Shown here piece after piece: positions 22,903-36,134 of a DNA stretch of 64,000 nt. Each line of letters starts with the position of its first letter. Position 1 is the first letter of the stretch. A model generated the notes under the pieces. It did not search any database and had not been told where the DNA came from. It saw nothing but the letters and a program-made list of their open reading frames with translations. The DNA comes from Fasciola hepatica. Taxonomy: Eukaryota > Platyhelminthes > Trematoda > Plagiorchiida > Fasciolidae. The DNA is taken from assembly GCA_948099385.1 (NCBI GenBank), contig CANUEZ040000191.1:9920001-9984000 (forward strand). The letters are read 5' to 3'. Made by a program: the position numbers and the translations under genes.

Positions 22903-23158
22903 ATGGAGTCACTTCCGTCGAGTATGCAGTCCTCTAATGATAATCAGCCTGTTTTGCCGATAAATCTCTGGGAAGCTCAGTCAGAAAATGGTTCAACCTC
23001 CACAGTAATGCTAAAACACTAACAGCGACTGGCTAGGTTGAAGACTAAGAAATAAGAACTGGAGGCCGAGGCCGCCCAACGCAAAACTGAAGTCAATGAT
23101 GAAATTGTCAAAGAATTGTCCTACAAGAATTGCTGTTTTGGTCTAGAGCGACCTTGTT
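22903..23158 (+). pseudogene. Possible BEL/Pao Gag N-terminal relic
   Basis: From an ATG at 22,903 the frame reads about 85 codons with two internal stops. After the first stop comes QRLARLKTKK, a stop, then ELEAEAAQRKTEVNDEIVKEL, a charged coiled-coil like the start of BEL/Pao Gag proteins. The same strand carries a BEL integrase relic 4.5 kb downstream, but no protease or RT relic was found between them, so they need not be one element. Downstream (about 23,120-23,320) a minus-strand open frame abuts it. Assignment is tentative. Confidence 0.35.
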
Positions 23159-23159
23159 G

Positions 23160-26100
23160 AATTCCATTTCGCTTGATTGAGGGAATTATCAATGCCATGT
23201 ACCTTGGTGGTTGACCGCATACTTGAAAAATGACCCAATTTTTACGGAGCATCTTCGGCAGCTTTGCTCTTGTCGACAATCGATACTCGATTTCGGTAAC
23301 TGCATCGCTTGAGTTCACCGACGTGCTTACTCTCTTCGAATTAATGAGATAATCACTATGAACAAGATGCTGTGACTTTTACCACGACTGACTGACACAT
23401 GGTAACCTTGTATGAAAGAGGAAAAATGTGGGCTAGTCTATGAAATTGATAAATATTTTTCTAGTTGACTCCGTTCTTCCTTTATTGCATCCCGATTTCG
23501 TGATCAGGGCCCAACTGCATTGGGATCTTTGCAAGCAAGTAAACTTTATTGAATGCATATCAAGCAAGGTACAGATGATGACCGGTATACATCAGTACCC
23601 GCGGAATCAATTAAGGAACTAAATGGAATCGTTCTAAGACAAATGAGAACTAATAGTGGAATTAGAGATATATTTTCGACTTCCTTGAATATTATATTTG
23701 GGTGCTCTTTTTTCTCCCATCTTTACGTGTTACAGCTTTATCTGAAAGCTTTGGCAGGAAAAAATCAGTTACCATGAACTAAGCACGCTTCTCTTTGTGA
23801 CCACGTGTTTCCGAGTGTGTTATTTGCATAGCGTGTGAGTCATTGTTTGTTGAGACCAAATATAGGTTTGGTTGTTTTCAGACCACTATATCAAATCTCG
23901 ATCATCATCAAACACCGGAGGTGCATCACTATTACTCGATCACGCTTGAAAAAAGCTTCCTTAAATTAAGATAACAGTGCCACCGAAGTGACTCATTCAA
24001 ATTCTCTGATACAGGCAAAGAAATTATTGTTTGAAAAAGTAATTTTTATTGAGTAGAAATCTCTCCACTTAATCTGTAATAAATGTACAACCCTCAAGGA
24101 TAATTTTAAATCAAGAAACCAGCTGATTCAGCTCAAAGCATAAAACCATTTGGATGTTCTCAACAGCAAACTCTTTCATGACCATTTTGGTAATACAATA
24201 CCTTCAAATGCAGTCAAGCATCTTCACTGGCTTTTTGTTCCAGATGTGTGACCCCTACTGACTGTATTGCTCCCCGAACATATTTTGACAATACTCTCAG
24301 ACGATCCACATTATTACACGTTGATTCTTTGAAACTTATCTATGTATGTTCATGTCAGAATAAAGTTTTACACGTCTTGGCACGTCTGAATGTCTCCAAT
24401 CTTGCATATAGGTTCTAACTGCTGATCATTTGACAGCGACCGCTAAACGATGTGGAAAATCTTTGAATGTGTTCTGTTTATCATGCGAATTCCTCGAGAC
24501 TACCGAGTGACATCCGTCCTAGCTCTCATTTTCTCTATTAAGGGGAATAAAAGCTTTCCACGTGAATAATAAGAACTGATCTAACCACTGAGTTCAAAAT
24601 TTGCAGTAATCTATTCGTCCCGAAACTCCCGTTTTTAATGTTTATTTGAACAACATATTTTCAAAACAAACCACATGATTTCTGGGCCACCGAAGAGCAC
24701 CGTGAATGGTAGTCAAGGTGCTCACCGTTAGCTGTACTTTTTGTGAGTTTTAACTCATAACCGGTCTGGTGAATCACATGCAAAACTGTTTATCACTCAC
24801 TATTCGTCGTTTATCAGTTGTGAGTTCTTCATGTAATAAAGCCCTGGTATTCCAACCGTTGGCCGTCACATGAATGAACACTTCCATCAGCACAATAAAA
24901 ACATGGTTTGCATTATCACTGATCAATTGTTCACCACAGATCTGCCACTAATAATTACATACTGCCAACAATGCAAATCTACTGTCAGAATTGATCACAC
25001 ATTCAATATAAACTCGTGGTAAAGGTTTTCTAATGCCATTTGCAAACACTTCGGCAATCATTTGCCAAACCATGCATCAGATATTTGTCTCGTTGTGTAA
25101 AAATATACAAATGACTATATATATCGATTTATAATCGCCGTGAAGACTTTTATTTAACCAGTATTACAACTGGCATCTTTTGAGATTAGGCGACCAAAAT
25201 CTATTTTACTGCCTTAAAAATCGGGGATTTTTAGAGAGGTAATGCGAACGGTTTCTGATTTCAAAACTTCGCATTCATTCACTGATACTTATAACATTTC
25301 GGTTCGAATTTATATGCGATATTTAATTTCCGTATCAATATAATCACAGTCAGAAGGATCAGACTAGTAACGAAAAAATGAACAAACCTGGCTTATTTTT
25401 AAGCTTCATTTTTATTTTATGCTCCGGTCCTCTGTATCTGACTTCCGGAGATTATTTTTCCAAACAACCTAATTATCTTCAGCTTTGCGAAGCGAAAGTT
25501 ACGGTATTTTTTGTGCTTTAGATAAATCAAATGTTTTTGCAAATTAGGTATCTTACTTTCATCTGTGGGAGAAAAAAAGCCATGTCTGGAAACCAATGTT
25601 CTCCTCCATCGATAGAGGTGAAACATCAAAATCGATTTCTTGAGATTTTGCCGACTTGAGTTGACTATGTTCAAAGTTTTTGTTATTTTTGAGGTACTGT
25701 ACAAAGGAAAAAGCTTATTCATACAAAGGTATTTCAATGACAGGATTTGACAGTTCTTATCAATGTTTATTCATACATATTAAACCAGTGCAAAGTAACC
25801 GAATCCATGAAGTTATTATTCTACCAGTCACTGAGGAGGAAACATTTTGGGAATTCACTATTTACCTCCATGAGGAAAAAAATTAGATGATACTTGTACA
25901 TTGGTTTTTGTGACATTCGGACCTCCCAGACGGACACAGAAATTGCTGATAGTTCAACGTTGGTGATGCTTTATTCGATCGACACAGTGAAACAAGGGGC
26001 ACACACATCGACCTCGGACATCACAAACCGACACAAATTACCAACCGCCGACAAGCAGAACTGCATGCTTCAGCTGTTCTAGCTATTAATTTTTGCCTTG

Positions 26101-27388
26101 CCATTTGCCATCCATGGACCGAATAACCTTTCATATGAACGTCCGGCCATCATTTTCAACTTGATTGATAGTTATTAATCACGAGGTTGAAATTCCGAAA
26201 ACTATTAGCGAGCCATTCACATCAGTGATCATACTGAACAACACATCACGTGCAAAGAAAGAATCATTGCTTCCATGAGATAAAGCTGTGTTCGTCATTT
26301 TTTATGCCACAACAAAATATTAATGGTCCATTACATCTTACAAAATCAACTCTCATTTAGCTTTTGGAAAATGAGGAATCATTGTAATGCTTACACTCAA
26401 CTGACATCTACTGTCTCGTATCTCAACGACAAAATAATCTGTCACAAGATTTGATCGCTGTGAGAACAACCAGGTGATATCATGCAAATGTCTGTGAAGA
26501 CAGGGGGACTTTTAAAGGACGGTCTTGTTTTGAAAACCGATGTAGTGCTAACCCGAACAGTCTAATAGTATAGTGTTCCACTCACAATCCTTCACTATGG
26601 GCAAGCGTCACAGCGGAAGTCTGGTGGATAATAACGACAGCTGGTTATCACCAACAAAACAATTCATTCTGATGTACAAGACATGATGGACTATACTATA
26701 ATTAACTCAATAATAATCTCTACTAAAACCGATCAAATAATCAACCCTTGACGTCGACGATAACATTATTTGTTAGATAGCATCGGCCATATGTGCACAT
26801 GATGTGTGAATCAGCATTTCTTCCCATTTTCCCCTGGTATTTTTCCCTGATACAGAGCTTTTATCAAATTCCTTTCTCAACCAAATGAGATCAACAAGAA
26901 TAGAGGTGCCTTCTTTTGCAAAAATGTTCCTAGGCTGTTGTATGCATTAGCCATACGAGGAGCACCGAAAAATCGGTAATAACGTAGTTAGGTTAAAAAA
27001 ACTGGTTTACCACTTCATTGGACAGTTTTACCCTGGTTTGACTACTGTCAAATGTGCCTGCAGAATTAGGTAAGAAAAATGTTCTCTGTCATTCCTACTC
27101 GGTACACCTGCTTCTTTTGCTCGTAAATTCAGTCACATTCGTGCTCCATTCAGTCGAGTGAAACCCCACTAAGCTGACCGGTTATTCGTTTGGACAATGA
27201 CAATCACACACCGTATTCTGCATGGTCGTCCACCGCGTTTTGCAATTCACTTCAACCCCGATTTGATTACATCAAATGTGCGAACTGGAACTGAATGTCT
27301 CTTTTTATTTATGGATAAACAACCCTACTGGAAAGGGGATTGAAATTCGTGTCATTGTTCAAATTTTTTTCTTCACTCCTTGGCTTAG
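23160..27388. other. AT-rich stretch without recognised genes
   Basis: Contains a possible short exon-like frame at 23,560-23,777 ending after a strong pyrimidine-rich acceptor at about 23,736, and otherwise short frames. A 106-codon minus-strand frame at 25,417-25,737 is lysine- and isoleucine-rich, as expected of AT-rich noncoding DNA. Confidence 0.35.
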
Positions 27389-27508
27389 GAAATGGTAATT
27401 TACACAATTGAGTTTTCAGCACTCGAATGGATTTACTCTATCTTGTGCCAGCTTCGAGTGTTCCATAAACTCCCTGATGAAAGCTATGTATTGAGAAATT
27501 TGAAGATA
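27389..27508 (+). CDS. Candidate internal exon, unidentified spliced gene
   Basis: A 40-codon open segment bounded by an excellent acceptor (pyrimidine tract ending TTGGCTTAG at 27,388) and a good donor (GTATGT at 27,509). It starts and ends in phase 0. The peptide begins EMVIYTIEFSALEWIYSI and ends SYVLRNLKI; it looks helical and globular rather than repeat-derived. The next candidate exon at 30,433 also starts in phase 0, so the two could be joined across an intron that contains a BEL relic. I do not recognise the family. The splice calls come from sequence pattern only. Confidence 0.4.
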
Positions 27509-27599
27509 GTATGTCTTTACTGTGGTCCGCTTAGTCTCAGAATGTGTACTTCTGTTGAGCTTAACTGTCGACTGACCTGCACACGGGAAATACGCTAAG

Positions 27600-28930
27600 C
27601 TGCGACAGATTACGTGTGGATGGCACGGTTTCTGCAGTATCTTATAGTAGGGACTAACAGGGCACCCGAGCAACTTTGCTTAGAGGAAATCCGAAGGTGC
27701 CCGAATTGGAATCATTTGAGTTGGCTTTGCCTCGTTACGTGCAGCAGCACACGTCCTCGATATAAATGACAGTTTATTGTTGTAGAAGAAGTCAGTTGGA
27801 AAGCGATGCTAAAGCGTTCTTCTCTGTCCGGTAATACAGAATGTACTAGTTCGAGTTGAGGGAGGTATAACCGATAGTAGTATTTCCCGAGCTAGATGGA
27901 GTCCTATAATTCTGTCCAGTCACCATCCACCTACAAACATCATAGTTCGTCATTATCATTTGTAGGTAAGACATATGGGGTAGATGCACGTGTTAGCGGC
28001 ATCTCGGGATATACACTAAATCTTGAGAGCTGCTTCCACCGTGAGAAGAGTAATTTTGCAGTGCGCTGGCTGTAAGACAAGATCAGCCAAACCTAAAGAG
28101 CAACTCGTGTCAGATCTACCGGAGTCACGCGTAACCCAAGAACTTCCTTTCGTAGTAATGGGAATTGACTATTTCGGACCATTCCACGTCCGAAACGGAC
28201 GTGTGACTGGAAAACGTCATGGCTGTATCTTTTCATTTTCCAAAACCAAGGCGGTGCACATTGAAGTAGCTCAGTCCCTCACCATTGACCTTTTCCTTAT
28301 GACTTTCTCGCGATTTGTGAGGAGACGGAGAAGCCCCAAGCAAGTGCACAGCAGAACTAGAGATGCAACAATTTCTTAGAGGATAGAGGCACAGCAAAAT
28401 CGAGAGTGATATGCTATCTGGGGAGCTTGAGTGGTGTAACAATAAACCTTACGCGAGTCAGAGGGACGGAGTGTGAGAGAGAACGATACGTTCCGTCAGG
28501 CGGATTCTCAGAGCCGTATCGCGAAAGCAATCTTTAACAGAGGAATCAATCATGAATTATTAACGGAAGTGGAACGCTTTCTGAACAACCGGACCCTAGT
28601 ACGAGCATAAGATGACCCAGAAACACCTAAAGTTATTTCACCAGTGGAGGTGAAGCCAGCTCTTTTCGGATACTTTTTGGTGAAGATGACTTACAAAGTT
28701 CTGACTTTTGTTGAAAGCACGGGATAAATGGAGACAACCGCGGCGAAATCTGAGGACAGGAAAATGGATGCTAGTACTTGAATAGAACCACTCCTGTAGA
28801 AAAAGGCAGAAAGGATTTGTAGTCAGCATCCTGAGGGAAACCGATGGCCGAGTGCTCGAGGCCTGGGTTCGAACCTCAATGGAGCAAGTCATGGGAGACA
28901 TTCGCGGACTGTGCTCACTGGGTAGGGCGT
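27600..28930 (+). mobile_element. BEL/Pao retrotransposon integrase relic
   Basis: Frame-corrected reading gives the ordered landmarks of a BEL/Pao polyprotein 3' end. They are DYVWMARFLQYL and EEIRR (27,608-27,690); RVEGGI, then SHHPPTNIIVRHYHL and HVLAASRD, the HHCC zinc-binding part (27,850-28,020); CAGC; then VMGIDYFGPF (about 28,155-28,185), which keeps the first catalytic Asp, and KTKAVHIEVAQSL. The segment expected to hold the second Asp (SDNGTNF) is missing or shifted near 28,345. ERTIRSVRRILRAVSRK (28,475-28,535), EVERFLNNRTLV (28,568-28,603) and a C-terminal RNLRTG...DGRVLEAWVRTS follow. At least seven stops or shifts break it. The GC-richer, CA-rich stretch to about 29,600 may be LTR-derived, but no second LTR was found. 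Confidence 0.88.
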
Positions 28931-30432
28931 GCTTCAGTTCGGTTTCTGTGATTGTGTCAAGAGTAAATTGGACAATTTTTGCATGAAGTAGTTATGCGTG
29001 TGCACAGTAGCTAGTGGAGCGTTAGAGAAGCCGTGCGGGCTTGGGGTGGCGGTGTTGAATTTGTTTTGCCTGTTTTAACCGTGCTTATTCATCAACACCA
29101 ACCTATGTTACATTTGACCTGTTGTTCGTGACTCACCAGACTTTGACCGCAGGACTGCACTGTTATCACTCCACGGGATTCCCCAGCACTCTCAAAAGTT
29201 GCCGTTCATCACACGCAAACACACGCACACACACTCATACATACGCACACATACGCTGAACCACCACTCGCTTGATTGCCTCGACCTGGACTCGACTGTC
29301 CGATTTGGGCACCGAATTCCGATCGGCTTCACTCGACAGGCATGTATTACCACCCACACACACTGACGCGCACACATGCCCCACACAAGACTGTGACCTG
29401 TTCGTGTATTGATGTGCCTTACTCAATGGTTGGCCAGACTCACCGATCGATGTCCATATTTTCGTCCTTCCGTTCGTTTGTATCCCTTAAATGCGCGTTC
29501 CTTGTCTGTTATTTTGCTGGTCCTTTCGTTAACCAGCTTGGTTACTTGTTCCTCGGCTAATGACCATTGTACGTGTTATCCTTTCTTAACTGTACGGAAC
29601 GTGAGGACAGCAAGTTTTAAGGTTAGCACACTTACCAATGTGATTGATTACTGTTTGTAGTTGAGGTGACAGCCTCACGCGAGCTTGCCCCAGGAAACGC
29701 ATAAACTTTACTATAGTTCAGGAAATGGACGTGCGTATTGTAGGTACCTGTACATTTCCGAATTTTTCCTGGATTTTCAACGTCCCTTGGTGCGACACTC
29801 CTTTGTTGTACCGATGTTTTAATGTAGAACACGCACACCTTTTCGTCGTCATCACCGCGCAATACAAAAAAGGCTGTCAATAAATCGAATGTCAAGGATT
29901 GAACTACCATCCGAATGAATCTTCATTCTGGCACGGTCTCATCTTCTGGTTTCGAGTGTCTTGGAACTATATCGGTCGAACTAACTGTGTGAAACAAAAC
30001 ATTTTAGAAGTTTCAACGACGTCTCTTGGCACTTCGCTCAATACCATCCTGTTCTGTTCAACGGATGGCTGTCAGACAGAGCTGAACTGGAGACATTGGC
30101 GGATATTGGCTATTCGACGCTCATTTCCTGATCACAAGAACACTGAACAACTGTGATTTTGGGTCAAACCTTTTGTTTCATTTTAATTCTTAATGTACCT
30201 ACCTTTTTGGCCTTTTTATCACCGCACGCTCCTCCGCCCATCTTAGTTTGCTAGTGTCGTCTTAGATATTGTTGACATTATTTTGTGTACTAAATAGAGA
30301 GAGCAGTACTCTACAGTATCTTATACATCATCAATAAAAACATCTTTATTTGCCCTGTTACATTCAATCGCATGGAACTGTTACAAACATACGAACATTA
30401 AGCCAATTATTTTTCGTTTGCCACGTGTGCAG
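28931..30432. other. Possible LTR-derived DNA with CA-rich tracts; otherwise empty
   Basis: Follows the BEL integrase end. CA-rich simple repeats lie at 29,212-29,256 and 29,352-29,376. Open frames of 80-94 codons occur on both strands without recognised domains. AATAAA-type hexamers near 30,334 are not tied to a gene. Confidence 0.3.
29212..29256. repeat. CA-rich microsatellite
   Basis: Imperfect (CA)n with CG and TA interruptions; a second short block lies at 29,352-29,376. Confidence 0.7.
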
Positions 30433-30613
30433 GTTACATTAGCAAAAAAATGTATGAAGACACAAAAGCACGGCAGACAAGGTGTTCCCTACAAAGTTAA
30501 ACTTTTTGATCAATACTTAATGGCATGTAAAATAGTTCATCGTATTGTTCATGAAGAAAAATGGAAACAGACATTAACCACGGATAATATGGATGATATT
30601 CCCTCCAGTATAA
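30433..30613 (+). CDS. Candidate internal exon, unidentified spliced gene
   Basis: A 181-nt open segment with an excellent acceptor (TTTTTCGTTTGCCACGTGTGCAG, ending 30,432) and a strong donor (TAA|GTAAGC at 30,614). It starts in phase 0 and ends in phase 1. The encoded 60 residues start VTLAKKCMKTQKHGRQGVPY and include KLFDQYLMACKIVHRIVHEE. The peptide is basic, helical and well balanced. Phase 1 matches the start of the candidate exon at 40,964. No family recognised. This is the most exon-like short segment in the window. Confidence 0.45.
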
Positions 30614-31389
30614 GTAAGCATGAATTTGGAAGCATGCAAAAAGCATACCCTTGGTCCGTTGTTCCACGTGGATGAGATGTAAGTGTAGTCAAGTATTGCT
30701 TCGCAGATGTTTCAATGAACAGTAGCCATGATTTTTGAAAAGCCATAAGCAGTCGCTTCAAACTTATTCATAGGAAATGATTGCAATGCCATGTATAATT
30801 GAACATTGAAGACTGAGAATCTGCTTCCGATTAATATTTGTTTCAAGATAAACTGCTTTGTGGATACACGTGTTACTAGTGCGAATAACAAACAGAAACA
30901 AATACCATGTATCCAGATGAGAAATCACATACATTATTTCGAAAATGTGCTTTAGAAGTCGCATAATAGAACAACTGGTAATTTCCGATTTGTAGTCCAT
31001 GTTTCCCAACTTCCATAGACCGAATACATTTAAAACATTTTGAATTTTTTGGATGTGTCAAGCTATGTCCTTCATTGAGGGAAAATCCAGCCCGCAATTA
31101 TCTGCAGTAGTCTTAGTTGCAGATGTACATTCGTGTGTAGGGCCTGAATTACCCACCTCCCCCCTATCGAAAAATGAACGATTTATTTCCAACTGCACGT
31201 AACGTGTCCAGTGTGTTATTTCGCGCTGATTGAATTTTATACACAGGCGTTCGGCGTCGCTTAGTTCTGCAATGGTCCTTATATTGATCCAACCGGTGAC
31301 TTTTAGGGCTTCTCATGAAAATAAAAACACCAGAGCCTACGTGAAAAAGGACGGAGAGTACTCGCATGAGGTTGAATCACCAGTTTTAA

Positions 31390-32310
31390 AATTTGGATGA
31401 ACGACAATTCACAGCATTCAAGCACTACCCGATTTCCATGCTGTAAGTTGTGACCACTGTGTTCATGGTAACCTTTGGATTCACAGTTAACATAGTTGGG
31501 TTTACTTTGACATTGGGCGTGCCAATTGGATTTCGCGAAACTCAACTTATTTTCGTTCTCTAGTTTTGTGTGGGACTGGTTGGGATGCACCGTTATGACT
31601 GCTTACTAGATCCGTTTAAGATAAACATCTTGCCCAAATTATTGGCCAAATTTGCATGCATCTGCCTCTGGTCTAATTATTATGCCATGAAGGTATCCGG
31701 TGTATTCAGTTCCACTAACTTTATGCTCTTGTCTTATAATCGGTTCTGGGCAGTCGTTTGGTTTTGAACATATCGTCGTGATTCAACATGTTACCGAATC
31801 ACCTTGCTGATACTTTCGTTCATCACTGTGATTTGTTTGACAACGCCAACGCTTGTGATGACCAATCTGAATTTATAAGTAGAACTGATCGGCAGAACAT
31901 CAGCCGTCGAATGGCGGAAAGCGTACGGCGTTTTTGTATTGTTGACAGAGTTTTTCGGTCCAGGGATTGCAATTTGTGTTTTTCAAATTAAAATCATCCC
32001 AGTGCTGCGGAGCCTAATAATTGTTTCGGGAAAGAACTTGTCATCAATGCAAAGTGCTCAGCAACCCAGTGGTTATGCCATTATTCAGAATTTGGGAGCC
32101 ATTTCAATCGTAATTATTATCATGATGATCATATTATTTGGTACCAGAGCCCCTCCCCTTTTTCAGTAAAATTAATCTGCCCTTGGGCTGTTAAAAATGT
32201 CAAATAATAACGGATGGAAATACAGTGGTTTTTCGCCATTTGCATTCAGTTTGTTTATAAACCCACTGCTAATGCTGTACGCCTCTCCACTGGCTCGTAA
32301 GTACGTTTAG
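31390..32310 (+). pseudogene. Intronless seven-transmembrane receptor (GPCR) pseudogene
   Basis: One reading frame, with no frameshift, carries seven hydrophobic segments in the order and spacing of a rhodopsin-type receptor. TM1 lies about 31,447-31,515 and includes a VNIVG; TM2 about 31,540-31,600. TM3 lies about 31,645-31,740 and ends in NRF at 31,738-31,746, where DRY is expected. TM4 lies about 31,801-31,870. TM5 lies about 31,924-31,995 with a FFGPG motif, followed by KIIPVLRSL. TM6 lies about 32,092-32,150. TM7 lies about 32,236-32,283 with FINPLLMLY (N at 32,260) and the basic start of a C-tail. In-frame stops break it at 31,444 TAA, 31,561 TAG, 31,765 TGA, 31,876 TAA, 32,167 TAA and 32,173 TAA; the frame ends at 32,308 TAG. 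The lack of introns fits either a retrocopy or one of the largely single-exon flatworm-specific receptor families (for example PROF1). That family placement is inference. Confidence 0.75.
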
Positions 32311-35300
32311 TCGTAATTAGCCATCTCATTTCGAATACGTCCCTGTTTTTCCCAGTATCTAATAAAGTCACAAACCTTGAAAACGTAACACGGCATCCGC
32401 ATATTTTCTTTGAGATTCGAATCCAATAACTGCCGTTGCATCAATGACCAAGTTGAAACATGTTGGCGAGCACAGTTTTTTTTAATTTTCCAATTCACAC
32501 GTCGGTGTTAACCGTTTCTCAGTTTATTGCCATTCACTTTTCACCTGGTTGGACAGAACGTTACATATTCTCTTTATCCTCTAAACATTACCTTATCCTT
32601 TCCTACACATATTTATGTATAATTTCAGTTTTCAAAGGATTCTTAGTCATGCCGTCGACTAATTTATAGCACTGCATGAACACAGCATGTTAGTGTGTTG
32701 AATTCGAATAGATTAGCTTGTTCACACCAGTAACAACAGCGTATGATGTGAATCGTTTATTTTGGTTCGGAGAGACACAGGCGTTACCCTGTGTTCTTAT
32801 GAAAAGTAGATCAGTTCTGAAATATGTATGGTAGCCTAGTATATAATTCAACTGATAGTTATGAAATGAACAATCAGGCTTCCAATGTTTGTCTGATAAT
32901 GCAGATGAGTTTCAGTGTACCTTAATTTGAATTGAATCATAATCGTTATGATACAACTGAATGTTTTGTTGGCATTTCCATTGCGTCGTATTTTGATCAA
33001 AGTTAGTTTCTTATATTGGTTCACTTTCTTCGGTTTCACACTAGAAGGCGAGTCATAATTGTTGTGACCGTGTCGAACACTGATTGGATTTCAGTGGTGA
33101 AAAGTTCTATTGTGAATATCAGCATTCGGTCGAGGTATAGAAAGAAAGTCACGGTTGATCTGAACCCATTCAAACTAGTAGGTCAGACTCACCGATTTGA
33201 ATGCGTTCAGTGATGTATGTTGGAAACGTTCGATGTGCAACCGACGGAGAGGACTTCCTACGATACCTAGATGGAAACGTAAAATAGCATATGGCGTTTT
33301 AGCAAAAATCGAACATCGGCTGTCAGCCAGAACAGCAGGTTGCCATTATTCTGCTCCAGTGCTCAAGCACTGTGTTTTGTACTCAGTTAAGGCAGGGTTA
33401 TCATCCAGGCACTAACTTCATTATTCAGTAAAGCGGACAAATTTATTTTTTTATATATGCCTGTGCATGGAGCCGATTCCCAATAATTGTGTAAGCACTC
33501 CGAGCGAAACGACCATGGCAAACACAAATGCAGTGACAAAAAACGCAAATTCTCGTTATCAAAATATAAATGTACTTGCAGCTGTCCAGAATAAGTTAAC
33601 AGAAATGATGCACACAAAAGTGACCGTGAAAATGCTTCATTAGCCATTATCAATATTTGACCACCTGCCTGATTGCAAGTCGTTGAGACAACAAGGAAGT
33701 ATTCCCATTAGTTTGCGGTTATTTAGAAGCTACCAAAACCTTCGTTTTATTGCGATTCCTGCACAAAATCATCCTCAATTATTTTTATATCTAACATGTA
33801 CTGACTGTGCACGTGTCACTGCTGAGACCCAAATGTTAACTACTATAACTATTCGAAGCCTAAATTTTCAATCGGCCAACACCAACACTGTGATTTATAC
33901 ATTGAGAATGAGTTAAAATTGCCTGTTCAAACCACACATTATAGTTGTTCACATCAAGAGTGCTAGAAAAACTCATACACTATTTCTCAAATTAGTACCT
34001 ATTTATCCGAATCTATGTCCTAAAATGTTCCTAAAATGTATCGACTCTACAATGAACACGTTAGTTATAAAATCCGAAATGAACACTCATATGGAACCAG
34101 TAACACCATATTTTTGTTCGATTATTTTCACAAATCTGAATTCAGGACGTTCTGTTATCTATGAAAACCTGTTCCATACGTCCTACCAGAATTATCAGCA
34201 GGACAGAGCTTAATTCGTCTTACGTAGTTTGTGCTAACTATAAGGAACATCAACAATTGAGCCATGTGCCTAAAAGCCCAATTTTCAAGTCAAATAAAGT
34301 GCACCGATTTACCTAAAGTAAATCGACTTTTCACATCTTAAGCCATGATAACTAAACACCCCTTTCCAATGTCCTGGAAAATGACCAACATAGGTTTGTG
34401 TACGTTTAGATTTTCACAAATACCCTAACCATTGAGATTGAGATGAGGTCATGCAATCACGCCTTAGTTCATATTTTATATAAATATGGGTTATCGCCTG
34501 GATACCTAGCAAGTGGATTACGAGATTTGTGATTTGCTTGTACCGCATGAGGCGAGCCCGCGACGAGTAATATCAAGTACCGCTAACATGACAATGGGTA
34601 TTGAATCACCTTAGAAATCCGAAATTCTTCAATAGGTGATTTAAGTGGGAAGCTCAACTGAAACATTTATGCTTGGACCAGAAAAAGTATTTTGGAAGTA
34701 GACTGAATGGAGAAAGTGAATATCTGCACGGAACTCAACAAGGTACTACTAACTATTGCATCAAACTAAGGGAGCCAGAGAAGTTTCACGTGGACTCTGG
34801 TTATCCAGCCAAACAATAGAAACCATCCCCAAAGGTATTTATGTTGCAAGCAGCAGTGCAGTTTGAACACTCAAGTGACCATTGAGAAGCATGGAATCAC
34901 TTTTCAGCTGTTTATTCCTCTTAAGGATTCATCAACTGAGAATTTTTCATTGACCTCTAACATGCCCATGTGTTCCACGCGGATGTTCATCGAATAAGAT
35001 TTTCCACCTTCCCAATCTCTGTCATGTCATCTGATGAATTCTCGTACTCGTATTTTCCCGTGTGACTATAATTTGAATTTCGATTCAATCGCTTATTTTA
35101 TTGAGATTTTTAAATACAATCTGAGATTCTATAGAATAATGTAATAGTCAAACTGCTTATCTCAACTTACAAAGTAAGCTGATTCAAAGCCAAATTATGA
35201 CTAGTTCTGAACAAGCACATTTTGTTGCTCCTACACGACTTTACCAACACAAAATTACATAACTTTATATGTACTCTTACTTGCATTGAGTGGCGGGGTT

Positions 35301-36134
35301 TCTAGACAAAACCCAATGTGGCCTTCATGTGTGTGGGCGACAGCTGTGCTCAAGATTCAGAAGGAACCACGGTTTTGCCACTTCTAATGTGCCACTACCA
35401 TGATGGAAAATGAAGTTCGGAGGGAAAATGGCGCTAGGTTACTTTTATTGTATATATTCAAACGTTACTGGGTATACAACGTTCAATTCATTCTTGTATA
35501 TTGAACAATTAACTGAAAGATTCTGGTCAATACTACAAATATGTATCAGAGGGGTGATGATAAAGCACCGTTGAGAGCCAGGTCGGATAAACTGTTAGTT
35601 AGTCGATCGACTTATAAAAGGGAACCCCACGGTCGATTCACGGAGGAGGCTCAGTAAATATGTATCCATTGGTATTCCCAACGAGCCAGATCAGGCAACC
35701 ATACAGTGCTTTCATAAATTTGAACAGCGATTTGAGGAATCGTACTGCATGATGGGTCGCTGATAAAACATACCAATATCATTGAAACGATAATGAATAC
35801 ATCTAACGATTTTTGAATCCAATATCATTGAATCCTTGTCGAACACTGGTTTCCATTTGTGTGGTTGGATGAAGTAGATGGGATATCTAAATACTGAAAT
35901 GCAAACACACGCTACTGGAGGGAGCCATGCGGTATTTAGGCCATGACTAAGCTCGGTGGTATGGTGAAGCTAGCATCAGCATTGACTGGACGTAAACTTT
36001 CTTGTCTTCCGTGTTGCAGACATTGTGGGACATACCTCAGATAGAAATTCAGTGACTCGATTTCTGTGTGGTTTATGTGGTGAATTTTTATGTATTTAAA
36101 AGCTCACTTGCCATTCACAAAAAAGAGAAGACAG
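32311..36134. other. No recognised gene or element
   Basis: AT-rich DNA with short open frames on both strands (none above 88 codons) and no domain, repeat or convincing splice-bounded exon. Confidence 0.4.

Noticed and set aside
26261..26300. Further satellite fragment (GCTTCCATGAGATAAAGCTG)
   Set aside because: Only about 10 matching bases; no supporting flank similarity.
28837..28877. tRNA-like boxes (TGGCCGAGTG and GGTTCGAACC)
   Set aside because: Only about 16 bp apart and inside the BEL integrase C-terminal coding relic, so coincidence.
22903..28930. A single full-length BEL element joining the Gag-like and integrase relics
   Set aside because: No protease or RT blocks (for example YVDD) were found between 23.2 and 27.6 kb and no LTR pair was seen, so they are listed separately.
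29899..30156. 85-codon plus-strand frame as a gene
   Set aside because: No domain and no good splice boundaries; probably part of the degraded DNA after the BEL relic.
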